From Daphnia carinata (taxonomy: Eukaryota > Arthropoda > Branchiopoda > Diplostraca > Daphniidae), in assembly GCF_022539665.2 (NCBI RefSeq), contig NC_081333.1, positions 7,562,971 to 7,626,970 on the forward strand: a DNA stretch of 64,000 nt. The letters are read 5' to 3'. The position numbers were made by a program, and so were the translations under genes. The notes beneath the pieces were generated by a model. It made no database searches. It saw only the letters and a program-made list of their open reading frames with translations, and had not been told where the DNA came from. Positions 27,579-40,251 of this stretch are shown one piece after another (the first letter of the stretch is position 1; each line of letters starts with the position of its first letter).

Positions 27579-29586
27579 ACAGGGGATAAGAGATCAAGAT
27601 TCTTGTAAGCTTTTTTTTTCCCTTCTTCTTCCTCCCTCACATCCCCCAAGAGGATACACACTCTCTTTCTCGGCACTCGACCAACAGAAAGACCGAGTCT
27701 TTTCTCTCACTCACACATCCTTTGCTGTATAAAGCTGTTGCCGTCAAAGAGCAACAAAGAGAGATGGCAATCAATAAACTACATCATTCTGTTCTCTCCT
27801 CTTTTCCTCCCCCGTTTTTTTCTCACTGCTTATATATCGGCCATGTTCGGTCCAAAAGTACCGACCAGCCGATCATTTTTTCATATCACCTACTTCCAGT
27901 AGGAAACTCCGTGTCACGTAGCATCAATGATTCACGCTTGCAACCTTGGACTCTTTTATTTTCGTCGGCCGTATACTAGAATTCTACGCAGACGTTCTTC
28001 ATTCTACTACCAATCGTCTTAGAGTTGTTAGCGTAGACACAGACTCCGTTTGCCCTTTAAACTTCAGTGAGGTCCTCGTCTAGGCGACGGACACGATCGA
28101 TAATCTAGGCTCGCCGACTAGTTGCTGTCCACAAAAGGAAATTCAGATTTATTTGTATACATTTTCCGTTCTTCTTCTTCTTCTCTTTTGGTCTGTGCTA
28201 GAGTAACGGCCGCTGTTTTCCCTCTTCAGTGTCAACAGCGTCGTTGGGAGAGGGGGGGAGAAAGAGAGGGAAAATAAAAAAGCTGTGCTGCTTTTCCCTT
28301 TTCTTTTTTGTTCCCCCTCCCCCCTCCGTTGTCTGTATTGGGTAGGGAAAACAAAAAGTAGAGGGGAAGGACTGGGTGGGGTTAAACGCAACATCAACTG
28401 GGAAAGGGGCGAAAGTGATGCGCATGTGCGAGCAACAGTCGATCGCTGAGCCGCTGCTGCGCCACAAGAGCCTCGACTAGTTGAGTGCCGCTCCCGAATC
28501 CCGTTGCGCCGTTAGTTGGCCGCTTCTAGGTGGGGCTGCACGGCACACGAACCACACACACACACAACAGGTCGTCGTTTATTTCGCATCATTGTGCACA
28601 AAGAGTCCTGCGTTCACTCCAACTGAGCAGTGACAACACCGTCTCCATCCACGTCTGTCAATCTTCCAATTTCCCCAGTTTTTTTTTTACTCGCCAGCCG
28701 AACTCGCCTTGTCTGTCAGTGACCAACGATCCAACTGTTAGGGTGGGTGTGTGTGTGTGTGTGTGCCGCTGCTCTGTACATCTGCTGTGTGTATTCAGCT
28801 CGCTTGGTAACAAGAGCCCCCCTCCATTCAATCCGTGACACGGTCTCTCTCTTCTTCTCGTTGGATCGATCAAAGAACTGGCCAGTAAACCAGAAGAAGG
28901 TCAAGGGTTTCTCGTCTTTTCGACAAACACACACACACACCTTCACCGGTAGCATCTTGTTAACAGGTGGGTGTTCACGCAAAACCGATACTCTTCTCTT
29001 TTTTTTCTTTATCCGCCCGAGAACACGACGTTCACGACTACTGGGGGTCGATAGATAAAACAGACCAAAAGGAAAAAAGATAGGATAGATTTTGATACGA
29101 TGCACGCAGTTCTTTAATAGAGAGAAATATTTTTTTTTTTAAACAAAAAGGAAGTTTGTTTTGTCTATACCGAACTGTCAGATTACCCTCTGCTAGACGA
29201 CCAGGAGGGTATACTCGCGTCTGCTTGAATAATAGTAGAAAGAGAAGAAGAGTGAAAACGAGGGGAGTGTGTGTGCAAGACCAGTTCTATACCAGCGGGT
29301 AAGAACGTAGTGGGGAATTGAAGAAAAGAAAAAAATCGACCGAGTTCGCCAGTAGGAGCGGAGGGGTAGAGCCCAAAAAGTTGTAAGCCCTTTAGGGGAA
29401 AGAACTGACTAGGCACGTATAGAAAAAAAAAAGAAAAACTAGGAACGGCCGTAGTGAGTAAAAAAAGAAAAAAGTGCCATTCGCATGAGTCATGTGCAAT
29501 AGCGGTCGACGAAGGAACAGCAACAACAACAGAGCGTTAGTTCGGTGCAAAGAGGAATCAGGATAAGAGCAGTCCATCACCTCCAG

Positions 29587-32352
29587 ATGACGACACCATC
29601 ACTTAACTCTTCTCCTCCCCGCACTCGTGTTGTTGATGGTCACCAGCAGCACGACCGCTATCAGACGCGTGAGTATCATATTTCACAGCCAACCCACACA
29701 TCACGACTTTTCGTTATTAAATCGTCCTCCTCCTTGGCTAAAGAAATTGAACATTATTTTTTTCTTTCGCACTATAATAATCGTCGTTTTATTCGGGAAA
29801 AAAAAAAAAGACTCGTCGCAATCTGCTAGCAGCAGTTTTAATTGTACGTCATGCTAGAACGGATTCATCAAAAGCGACAGCGGTACATGCGGTTATGAAG
29901 AGATTGCTGTGACACACGTAGAATACGAAGGGGAAAAAATAAATGTGAGCGCAAAAATATTTATCTAATAAAGAGACGCACAGAGAATAGCAAAGTGTGC
30001 GTAATGCGCCACACATCTGCCGCCTGTTGCTGATTACGTTCGGGATCTTGTTCTTCTATTCGCTATCTAGACACGACACGAAACAAGTCCAATCAGAGAT
30101 TAAGTTGATTCCCCAAAGGTATTACGACACACACACAGAGGGAGAACATAGACGCACACATCGGCTTTCTCAAAATGTTGATGTGCATAAACTAGAGGAG
30201 AGAGAGAGACGCTATTCAATTAGAATGTTGTCACAAGTCGCTTGCAGTTTGCATAGCGACGAAAAACACACGCGTTCAGCGTGTGTGTGTGTATGTGTGT
30301 GTGTGTAGCCAATCCCCACTTCGGCAGAGAACGGCTTCCTCTTACAAGTAGCTCCTACGTTTGATTAAAAAAGAAAAATGGGGGATGATAAAAGATGAAC
30401 AACACGTCAGGAGCAGCAACAAGTATCCAATCATTCTTCGGCTCCTTCTTTTATTTTATTTTATTTTCTTTTTTGCCTCTCAGATTTTTCAGCCAAGTTC
30501 AAAGTATAAGCCGACGCTCTGTCTCTGGGTGTGTCTGCGTGTGTGGGTTGTGTGTGTGGGTTACTATGGCTGTTCACGGTCGTCATGGTAACCACTACAA
30601 TACCGCAATAATCGTTCGCTGAACCTTCAAAAGTTATATATGCCTATCGTGTCTGCTTGTCCCCCTATCCTTATTGATTCTTAATGGCGAATGCCGGTCC
30701 TTAAAGTATCGCACATTGCATAAACAGAACCGTATAGTGTATCTTAACAAACATGACGTCCTTAATGTGATTTACCGACCTCGTGAATATTACGTTGACA
30801 TCACCCCACGTCACAAAAGCTCCTTTTTTTTCGCCATTCATATTGATCAATGAGCGAGGTCTTTTTTTTTTTTTAACACAGTGTGTCTCTACGATGACCT
30901 ATGTATAATACCTTGAGAACGCGAACATTCGTGATAATTCTTCTTCATTAAAAGAAAGAATGGGAGTACGAGGATAGGGTAGAAAGCGAAATTGGTTGGC
31001 TGTTCCTCATCATCCAGCTGTAGCACATTACCTCCCATTTTTTATATATATGTATACATTTTTGGCTGCAAAAACCGTTGCGACTCGATTTCAATTATGA
31101 GAGAGCTAGACTCTCTCTCTCTCTCTCTCCAGGGGGAGGATGTGGGTGTAGGGAAAAGTCGTTCGTTTTCGAGAAAAGATTAGAGTCAAACGAGATGCAT
31201 CGTATCATGCCCAGCCATGTTGAACGCATAATAGATCGATAGACGATGGAGAAGGGGGAGGAAATTATACGAGTTTTTATATACTATTTTTTTTTGTTCT
31301 TTTTTAAGCGTTATTAGAAATTAAAAGTTTTCTTTTCTGGCTGCTTTTATTCTTTCCTTTTTTTCATTGGCTCTCTCACCTCACCTTCCCTCGTTTCATG
31401 TCTTTGACAAAGAAGATTTCGAGTTACCATCGGACCGTGTAATAGGCTCATATCCTAATCGGATAGCTTAGCTTTCTATATTGCTCTCTTTTCTTTATCT
31501 ATTTTGCTTTTTTATTTCTTTCAAATAGATCTCGACGTGATGGCCAACGGGACTAGCTGGTTATCGGCGGAAAGGACGGCGGAAGAAACAGAAGCGGCTC
31601 ACGATCTGCTCCAGTTGGCTTATTCCCTACCACCGTTGAGTGGCGCCGATGGCTTCACTAGTCATAACGATCTCATCATTAGACCAACAAGACACACCCA
31701 AAGAGCCACTGTCTTGATGGTAGCAGAAGCCGCCGCCTTCGCCTCCAGACACCAAGACGATCCACTTCTAACTCCGCCCGTTTCCGAATCCTATTGCAGT
31801 AATTCATCTTCTTCCTCTTCATCCGATTCGGTGGATTCGGGCCGCAGTTCGCCTCAAACGCCGCTAGGAGAGCGACCGTCTCGTCGCAACAGCATCGATA
31901 ATGACGGACGTCACCGACGCTACGTGTGCAACGAATGCGGTAAGGCGTACGCGACCTCTTCCAACTTGTCGCGTCACAAGCAAACGCACCGTAATTTGGA
32001 ATCGGGCGGGAGTAAACCCTGTCCGACTTGCGGCAAAACTTACGTCTCCATGCCGGCCCTGTCCATGCACTTGCTGACGCACGCCCTAACCCATGTCTGC
32101 CCGGTTTGCTCCAAGGCGTTCTCCAGGCCATGGCTCCTACAGGGTCACATGCGTTCGCACACCGGAGAGAAGCCTTACGAATGCCACCTGTGTTACAAGG
32201 CGTTCGCCGACAGGTCCAACTTGCGCGCCCACATGCAAACGCATTCGACCGTCAAGAGTTTCAGGTGCGGCCAGTGCCACAAAACATTCGCACTCAAATC
32301 ATACCTTCACAAACATCAAGAGACTTCGGCCAATTGCTGCGTCAAGACTTGA
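29587..32352 (+). CDS. scrt: Scratch-family C2H2 zinc-finger transcription factor
   Basis: The proposed exons are 29587-29668 and 31529-32352, joined in phase across a 1.86-kb GTGAGT...AG intron to give 301 residues. Exon 2 is certain: five fingers begin near residues 161, 192, 218, 246 and 274. Finger order and wording match vertebrate Scratch closely (YATSSNLSRHKQTH, YVSMPALSMHLLTH, FSRPWLLQGHMRSHTGEKP, FADRSNLRAHMQTH, FALKSYLHKH). The last finger ends in a Cys, as is usual in this family. A Ser-rich segment precedes the fingers. Scratch proteins are nuclear repressors that bind CAGGTG-type E-boxes and promote neuronal fate. Exon 1 is less certain: its ATG has a weak context and it carries no SNAG repressor motif, so another upstream exon may supply the true N-terminus. 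An internal ATG at 31540 is an alternative start giving 270 residues. Confidence 0.9.
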
Positions 32353-32874
32353 CTGTTTACTTGATGTCTGCATGTGTATGTGTGTGTGTGTGTTTGTGAT
32401 ATGATCTCATTATTCCAGTCACTACAAACAGTTTGCAGTCATTCCAAATCGAGCGTGATTTTTTATTGTACTATGTATATGTGAAGACTCTTGTGTAACA
32501 GATTTCCAACCTGCGATAATCTACTTAACTGATTCACTGGCCGAGTTGAAAACAAAAGTGAAAATACTCGTATATTTTTAAGTCAATAGCCTCTGCAGCC
32601 TCTACCCTGATGTTGAAACATTACCGTGTCCATCTATTCCTCTATTCTAGTCCTCGTTTTTTTTTTATCGTGATCAGTTTCTTGTCGTCAAGACAAACAA
32701 TTTCCTCTCCAGCAATATACGTATATAGCAATCCATGATGTATGTACTTCTAGTCATATCTATTGATACTGTACGACTATTGCTATATATAACGCTGTGT
32801 GTGTACGTGTAATTGGGATGCAGTGGCATACTGCAAGGTGTATGTCGGCACAACGAAATAATATTTCAGATCAC

Positions 32875-32880
32875 AATAAA
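32875..32880 (+). terminator. Poly(A) signal AATAAA for Scratch
   Basis: A canonical AATAAA lies about 520 nt after the Scratch stop codon, in AU-rich sequence typical of a 3' UTR. It is the first clear candidate downstream on the same strand. Confidence 0.4.
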
Positions 32881-33900
32881 ACAAAATAACAGAAGACGAG
32901 GAAGTGTTACAGTAATAACACAAAAAAAGAAGAAGAAGAAGAAGAACCGAGTCGCAATAAATCGTGTCAATTGCGCGGCGATTGGGCCTCTATTACATAC
33001 CGTTCCCATCCAAATATTATTACTAGTTCCTGTCAGTTTATTTTTTTTCTTTTTCCTTATTTATTCCCTCCCCATTGAACATTTGTCAGCAATATGACCT
33101 CCCCAGTCAACTACCTGCCATCAAAGTTTAATTGCCCTCCGTTAATCACCCACCTTAACCCAGACAAAACAATACATACACACGAAAAAACATTAACGAA
33201 TTTTTGACGGCGAAAATATAGATTAAAGTGTTTTTTATTATTACTTACCATGTTTCCGTGTTGAAATGAAAGGATGATAACAAGCATAATGTACCGCAGT
33301 CATATTTGTTTATTTTCTGTCGGTTGTCTCGTTCCATTTTTTTTTTTCAAACCTACATCTGCCTGATGATCTCGTGACGACGGGGGGAGAAATCAACGTC
33401 CAAAATTTTATTGATGTGAATTATTTTCCACCACGTGAAATCCGATATTCTCTTCTAAAATATAATTGCTATATAATGACACTTTCTTTTTTTTTTTTTT
33501 TTCTCTCTCGTATACCTTTCTCATCGATTTGTGTGAATCCCTTTGTCTATAATTCTTATGTGTCGCATCCCAATTCATTTTCATACACTTCTCTTGACTT
33601 GAAACAGTTTTCTTATCAATTCCGGTAGATTATCTTCCGCGTTGATTTGAGCATCAGAACGCTACAACCGACTCTTTTTAAAAAATCAGCAGATCCGCTT
33701 TCTTGTGATCATATTAAAGGAATGCGCCCTGAATCGATTACACAGCTCAGAGAAGAAGTAAAAGATAAAAAAAAGGGGGGGGGACATTTATGGAGAGATG
33801 GATGTGCTGGATAGAGCGAAAAGTGGGAAAAGACAAAGGCTTCATGCTGTAGTGGTGTTGGTGGCTTCCGGGCGTGTTAACGAAAAACCTATTCGTCATA

Positions 33901-33903
<3 letters not shown>

Positions 33904-33933
<30 letters not shown>
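33904..33933. repeat. (GT)n microsatellite
   Basis: An uninterrupted GT run of 30 nt about 1.5 kb downstream of Scratch. Confidence 0.95.
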
Positions 33934-33934
<1 letters not shown>

Positions 33935-34680
33935 GAGCGTTATTAACAAAAACGGTTGACGGCCTTAATTGGACCGGAATGAGAGGAGTCGGCCCAACGA
34001 TTCCTTCTTTTTTTATTTCGCTTCTTCAAAAAACAGTGAAGTAGAACAAAAACGATGGAGAAAAGAAAGAAAAAAAAAGAAAACGCAGAAATATAACAAT
34101 CATTTTCTAGAGTGGTGTTCATCCGACAGCGGCTTCCCCTCTTCATCAAAGTTGTTTCGCGTTATTAGGCTAAACTGTTCCATATAGAAAAACAGCGGGA
34201 AGGAAACGTTAGAGGGCGAAACAAAAGTTGAAAATGGATTTCTAATGAACGCTTTTTTTTAATCACCAGGAAACAACGTTCGGCATCAACGTCTGACATA
34301 ATTTTCTTTCCGCAGGCAAATTTTTTTTTAAAGGAACGAGGAAAACGATTCATTTTCGCTATTCGTTTTTTAACGAATCAGTTTACTCATTCAAATAAAT
34401 GACGAGATACAGGTCATCTAATGAAATCCACACCACAACGACAACTAAATGTCGATGTTGTTTCCAAATATTTGTTATGCAACTACTGTCAGTATCAGTT
34501 GAAGCCATTTGTTTGCACAAAGAAATTTAATAATTGAGTACAGTCAGCTGTACACTCGATTGGAGGTCAAGTGAGAAATGAGTTCGTGTGGGAGTGAATT
34601 GCTGATCTTGTCCTTTTATTTGCGCTGCCTATACATCGATGTGAATTCGTCGAAATAATGTCGACGGCACTACAATGCCA

Positions 34681-34725
34681 GCAGGTCTCAGAGTCCGATG
34701 AGCTACCGTCAGATTCTGAGCCAGC
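34681..34725. repeat. Imperfect hairpin
   Basis: GCAGGTCTCAGAGTC at 34681-34695 pairs with GATTCTGAGCCAGC at 34712-34725 across a 16-nt loop, with one bulged T and one or two mismatches. The stem is about 14 bp, shorter than a typical microRNA precursor, and it matches no conserved microRNA that I recall. Confidence 0.45.
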
Positions 34726-35941
34726 ACCTTTGTTCGTTTATGTTTAATTGCCATTCGCAGCGTAGCTCTTTTCATGTGTGAGTCAGTACAAAAGAAGAGA
34801 AACGGGCAAGAGCTGGTAGATGTGCGTATAAATGAGGCGAGTGAATACCGTAGCAGATGGGTGTGTCTGTATATGTAACAAGGAGGAAACGAGATCAGTC
34901 GCTCTTTTATGGTTCGAGCTTACACATACGTAAATGTGAAAAGACTGTGCAGCGAAGGATAAACTATTACAAGGTTCTATTCATCGCCGTCTTCCGACTT
35001 GTTAATAACCTCCGTCACCTTCTGTCGCTTCTTTTACGGTTTTCTTTTTCAAATAAAGAAACGGTGCGCTATTTAGAAAAACTGAATTCCAATCCAATGT
35101 TATCCGTAATAGTTTCATCGATAATTTCGCTTGTAAAACGAAAGATGTTCAGGTTTCGTGATGAATTTTTCGTAATATTCAAAGGGCACAGCTCCGGCAG
35201 TTGTACATTCGGCTAAAAACTTCTCAAATCAAAATCTAATAGCCACCAGCTTCGATTGAATTGCGTTTTAGACGTGATCGAAAGTAAAGCGTCGTCAACA
35301 TCTGACTGCCTAGGCAGGGAAGCGAAAAGGCCAATACGGATGGCAAACAAAGAGGAAAACGACGTGGAAAGTGCTGAACTGTCATAGCAAAATGCGTCCA
35401 CTTGACACGGAGAAGGGAAGAGGCTGTGCAAACAAAAGACCTCAACCTCCGTCTCCTTATAGTCCCAATGTATACACTACATGCCTACGATATATAGACT
35501 GTGCACATGTATTTATTGAGATACGGCGGAAAGAGGGAAAAGTGCAGCGTCGCAGTACAAGTGTTGTCCCAATAATAGCGGAGAATAACGCCAAGTGCAC
35601 GTGTTTCACAGCCTTTCTTTTTTTTTTTTACTTGGGCTCAAACGCAATCTGCCGACTGGAAAAAGAACATTGACAACTAATAATCGACGTATTGCCATAC
35701 GCTTAAGAACAGTATAATAACACCAAAAAGAAAGAGGAGTGCTTTCTCTATTCTGATATGTGTGCGTATGTATATGCAGGGTACAGCTTGCCTATTATGC
35801 GGCAACCAATAGCGATGAAGACTGTGGCGGCCTATTTGAATTCTGTTTTATTCATAAGGGGTTGTCTATAGGATGCGGGGCAGTTTGCCATCCACACACA
35901 GAAAAAAAAAAAGAGTGGCTCTGATAACGTCCCAACAACCT

Positions 35942-35959
35942 CCCCCCCCCCCCCCCCCC
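35942..35959. repeat. Poly(C) run of 18
   Basis: Eighteen consecutive C residues, that is a G18 tract on the - strand. Long G tracts can form quadruplexes and are prone to sequencing error. Confidence 0.9.
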
Positions 35960-38900
35960 TTCTCAAAAAAACTCTAAAAGGGCGGGCAAGTCAAAAACTT
36001 TCTGTAAAGACGAAAGATCATTCAAATTGGATTGGGTATATATGTGCACCAGACGTTGCATCGGCGTCTAGTTTCAGCCCGATACATCGGGTTACTATAT
36101 TCTATTATAATGCACATGTATATACTTGCCCGACCCGAGTTTTTCAATCGAATAACAAAAAAGGGAATTCGATTTCGAGGGCGGGCGAATCGTCAATTGG
36201 AATCAACTTAAAACAGGAGATCCGTTCGACCTAGAAAAACGTAATTCTCTTAAAGCAGCTGTATCATGGCATTTGGGATTCTGCCGTTTCACATGACAAG
36301 AGTTTCAATCTGTCTTTTACAGTCTATATATGCCTTTCATCCCACAAAGCATTCGGCCTTAAAGGGGGGACGCCCAACTTAGACCTTTCGTATTCTTTAT
36401 TTCTCTTTTTTTTTCGGCAGATTATCACGAATGAATGATGAAGACACAGTGAGAAATCCACGATATAAGACTCAAAATGTAGTTTTTCTCCATTTATTTC
36501 TTATGTGTCCCGTGTTGCGCACGCTGAACACACTGTACTGCATAACTATTTCAGCCAAAAATAAAAATAGAAGGAGAAAAGAAAAATGAGAGAGAAAGAT
36601 CTGCATGTTCGGTGAATCGTTAAGAAACTCTCAAAACCACTCCCAGGGTTTTGCAGACGATATAAAGCTGATCATGAAAAATGGCTCCTAACCTCTTCCT
36701 AACCAGATTTTTATGGGAGAATGCGGAGAAACTTGTCTGATCTCTTTCCGGGATATGCACAAAGTTCACGACATTTTGAAAAGGAATAAAAAAAAGAAGA
36801 GAAAAAAAAACTAAGGAAGAAGGGGGAGGAATGAAGAGCTTATACGTTTCCTACAAGTATCTCGCAGAAGCGAATTACTGTGGAGTAGTAACAGCTGTAT
36901 TTGAAACATAGGCGATCCACATATCAAACGACATCCATCATTTTAAGGCACTAGGGATCGATCACAACCAATCGAGGACGCACGCAATGTCGTCGGCAGT
37001 GTGTCTGTGTGTGTGGACGGTGTAGGTGGATGCAGTAAAATAGAGGGCACGACGAGGAAGGAGGTGCCGACTCAACATCAAAAGGCAAAGCAATTAACAC
37101 ACGAAAGCTGGCGTAATTGGTTACTTGGCAAGAGTTTGATAAGACATTAGCCCACGGCTGGAGGCGGACCATTCCGGCAGTTTGACTCCACAAATAACTC
37201 GGAAATCCTTCCTAAAATTCGACAGCCAAAATAAACGAAAAGAGTCAAAGCGAATCTTCCATTCTCGTTGAATACATTGTATCACAAAAAGTACTTGACG
37301 CGTTTGAATGTGATGCGTTTGTGGGTGTGTTAAATCTTGTTTGCGCTGGACGCGGACGCCCAGTCGTAATCTGTCGCTAGCAGAAAGAAACCACTGCTTC
37401 ATTCGCTTTGAAAGCGCACTAGCCGCAAAACTGCCAAGAGAGAGAGCCAGAAATTCAAAAGTTAACTGCATCTAAACGTGGTCGCATGGTGCTTTAGTCG
37501 TGGTGACCGTATCTCATCACCAGGCGCTTTATGCATGCGTGTCGTCTTTAAAAGAAAAAAACTTGTTCCAGCTCTCGTCGTCCCTCCCCATAACATTATA
37601 CGTAAAAAAAGCTGAAAGTTGCTGCGGATCTCTCAGCTTTTTTCAGTTGTGTCACACGCACTACGCGGACGAGCCCCGGCAACAGCCCGGATCGTAATTG
37701 ATGTGTATATGTTATACAGATACCCACTGCTAGATGCGAAAAAAGACCCTCCTTCAACGACATATACATCCACGATGCAAATATTGTAATCTACACATTG
37801 AATAGGTACTTTTTGACCTGTACTTCCCCCACCACCACTCTGTATTTTTTTTTTCTCCCCCTCATAGATTTGCAGTTGGGCACACGCTCAGCTCCGGATG
37901 ACTGTGACGACATCTACAATGCAAACGGGTTCCATAGCGTGCCTCTGTATGGTGATTTGTGTTTTCCGGTGTGTTGTAGTTTCCAGAGGGTAGAGGGGTT
38001 AGAGTCTTGCTCGTTCATCATCGTGCGTCCCACGTCAATCTGAGGTACCTCCGTGACACGTCTTCTTTCAGTTGTTATTTGTGTACATAGTTTCCTGCCC
38101 TGTACCTTTTTAGCTCTCAACGTCAACAAAAAACAACAAAATAAATAACGAAGCAAAATACCCGACCAAGCGCATACCACACTATTTCTCCCCGCTGCCA
38201 GAAAAACAGCAACAAATTAAAAACGGGATTCGATGATTAATGAATTATTCATTTTCGAGAGATGCGTGGAATGCCAAAGTGAAAAAAAAAAAACTCTTCT
38301 CCCGTTCTCGCGTGGTATAACGAAATATCGAACCAAGAGAAATATTTTGGTTAAAAAAAAAAAGAAGTAAAAAGTCCAGGAGGGAAGGCAATGTTCGATT
38401 GCGGAGCAATGGTGGAACGCCAAACTATTTGGATCGATATTTTATATAGCCCTCCAACGCTCCTCGCTCCTTCCGCTTTAAAGCATTCGTCCATTTGAAA
38501 TCGATTTTATGTTGGCTACCCATCATCAAAATGTTTGAGAGATTTTCTGCAACTAGCCGACGGGAATTCAACGCCCACCTTTTCGATCGATCGACCCTTT
38601 CAAATCCACTTTTTTTTTTACCTTTGGTTTTGATTTCCCTCCCCCTTCTCTTTGCCTTCCTCAGAATATTATTCTGCACGCACGTTCAACATGTTGAGGC
38701 TTCAACCGGTGTGATTCATTGAGGTTGTACAATCACGGCGGTGGCGGTGCACACACGGCGAGAATGGTAACATCAAACAAGTGAGACGAAAACACAAAAT
38801 GAGGTAGTACCTACATCTACACGTACGTCATCCTCGTCGACGAGTTGGATGGGCGGGTAGGTGAGTCGAGGGGGGGTATTTTTAATGAGGTCGTCGCTAG

Positions 38901-40251
38901 CGTCGGATTCATTAAGCACTAACTGAACAAGGTAGGGAAGTGAAGAAAAAACATGGACTCTGTTCTATCCAGCTGATGCTGTTTGCACAACGATGGCGTA
39001 CTTAACGGTTCAAACATATGCGCAATACTTGGAATACTATGGGAAAGACAACTGAGGAAAAAGGAATGAAAAAAAATGAACTAAATATGTAAGGGACATT
39101 CACGTCCCTTTTAATTAAATTGGAGGATGTACCGAGAGAAAGAGAGAGAGAGAGAGAGCAATAGCCAAGTGTTCCACACTTAACGTTATTACAACAACTC
39201 TTGTTTGTAGACTCCATTAAAAACAGTCGAACCCGACGACTCATCCCATATAAACTAACGAGCCATTTAATTTCTGTTTTTTTACTTTTATTTTACTGCG
39301 TTTCAGTGAAATTTACGTTATCTAGGTTATTCAATGTTCCCAGCTTGCAAACTGTCAATCACCCCCTCATCAGGACAGTTATTTTAATCCGAAACGAAGA
39401 AGTTTACTAACGTAACATTTTATTATATCATTTAAAGAGATGAAAACTGTTGTTTACATGGCGGAAAGAAGACTGTCATGATCAGTTTGATGAACTTGTC
39501 TTTCGGAAATCGTGTTTGGGAGCCAACAAGTCTTTGTCGAGATCAGAGATCACAGGGACACTTATAAATCTTACAACACATGTGAACTCGTTTGCCGTCT
39601 CTATGGTAGAGCACATGTGGCTGATTTTACCTGGGAAAGGCATGCGATTCTCTAATATCAAATTTCACAACTTGTTTGATCTCGCAGGGAGAAACTGGAA
39701 AACACTTTCGCGGCAGCAACATCTCCGCTGTGTTCGCCATCGATCTCCAAGCGTGGGGTGCATTGGTTTACCCTTGAAAACTGTCTTTTTCTAAACTCCA
39801 ATTGTTTCAGTTCCGAAAATTTGTACTTGTTTAATGAAACTTTGTTATGCGAAAAGAAAGCAACGTGCGCAGTTTCGAGAGCACGGCATATCGTAGACAG
39901 AAAGAGGTTTTTTTTTAACGTGAGAATATAATGGAAACGGAAAAATTAATTCGTTTATTTCGAATGCGGCGGATTGTTATACAATCACAAGTCGAACTGA
40001 TGATGAACCGGGAAAAATTTCAGTTTATTTCCAACCGGAACGGAAACAATTATTGACTTGTAAATGACAAAGATAGACGCATTTGTTACCTAACGTTTTA
40101 TGGCACATCCTTACAACTTGAGAAAAGGTAGAGATTCCTTTGTCGCATGAACAATTTTGTGGAATCGTTAGAAAAAAAAAGGCGTCGAACTCAAGTCACG
40201 TTCGCATGAAAGGTAATATTGCAATGGTAGCGTTGAAGTCGGCTGGATATG

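Larger units (their letters stand above)
19861..29586. other. Gene-poor stretch upstream of the Scratch gene
   Basis: No protein family is recognisable. The stretch contains (AC)n, (TA)n and poly(A) repeats, a perfect 12-bp hairpin at 26907-26938, and two AACAGGTG E-boxes at 27571-27578 and 28962-28969. Compact GC-richer patches near 20.65-20.9, 25.2-25.3 and 28.4-28.55 kb could be non-coding exons or promoters. The last is best placed to be part of the Scratch promoter or 5' leader, but no transcription start can be fixed from sequence alone. Confidence 0.5.
32881..40251. other. Gene-free spacer between Scratch and the Schlafen-like gene
   Basis: No convincing coding sequence was found. Open frames of 60-120 codons occur (for example 34857-35216 and 39450-39794 on + and 37121-37471 on -) but none resembles a known family. 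The spacer holds a (GT)n array, an 18-C tract and an imperfect hairpin at 34681-34725. The AATAAA read on the - strand at 40024-40029 may end the Schlafen-like transcript. Confidence 0.5.

Noticed and set aside
31679..32131. A 150-codon open frame antisense to the Scratch zinc fingers
   Set aside because: It mirrors GC-rich coding DNA on the other strand and contains no domain; the + strand fingers explain the sequence.
38787..38810. TGAGGTAGTA, identical to the let-7 seed region
   Set aside because: The remaining bases do not match let-7, and no complementary passenger arm lies nearby.
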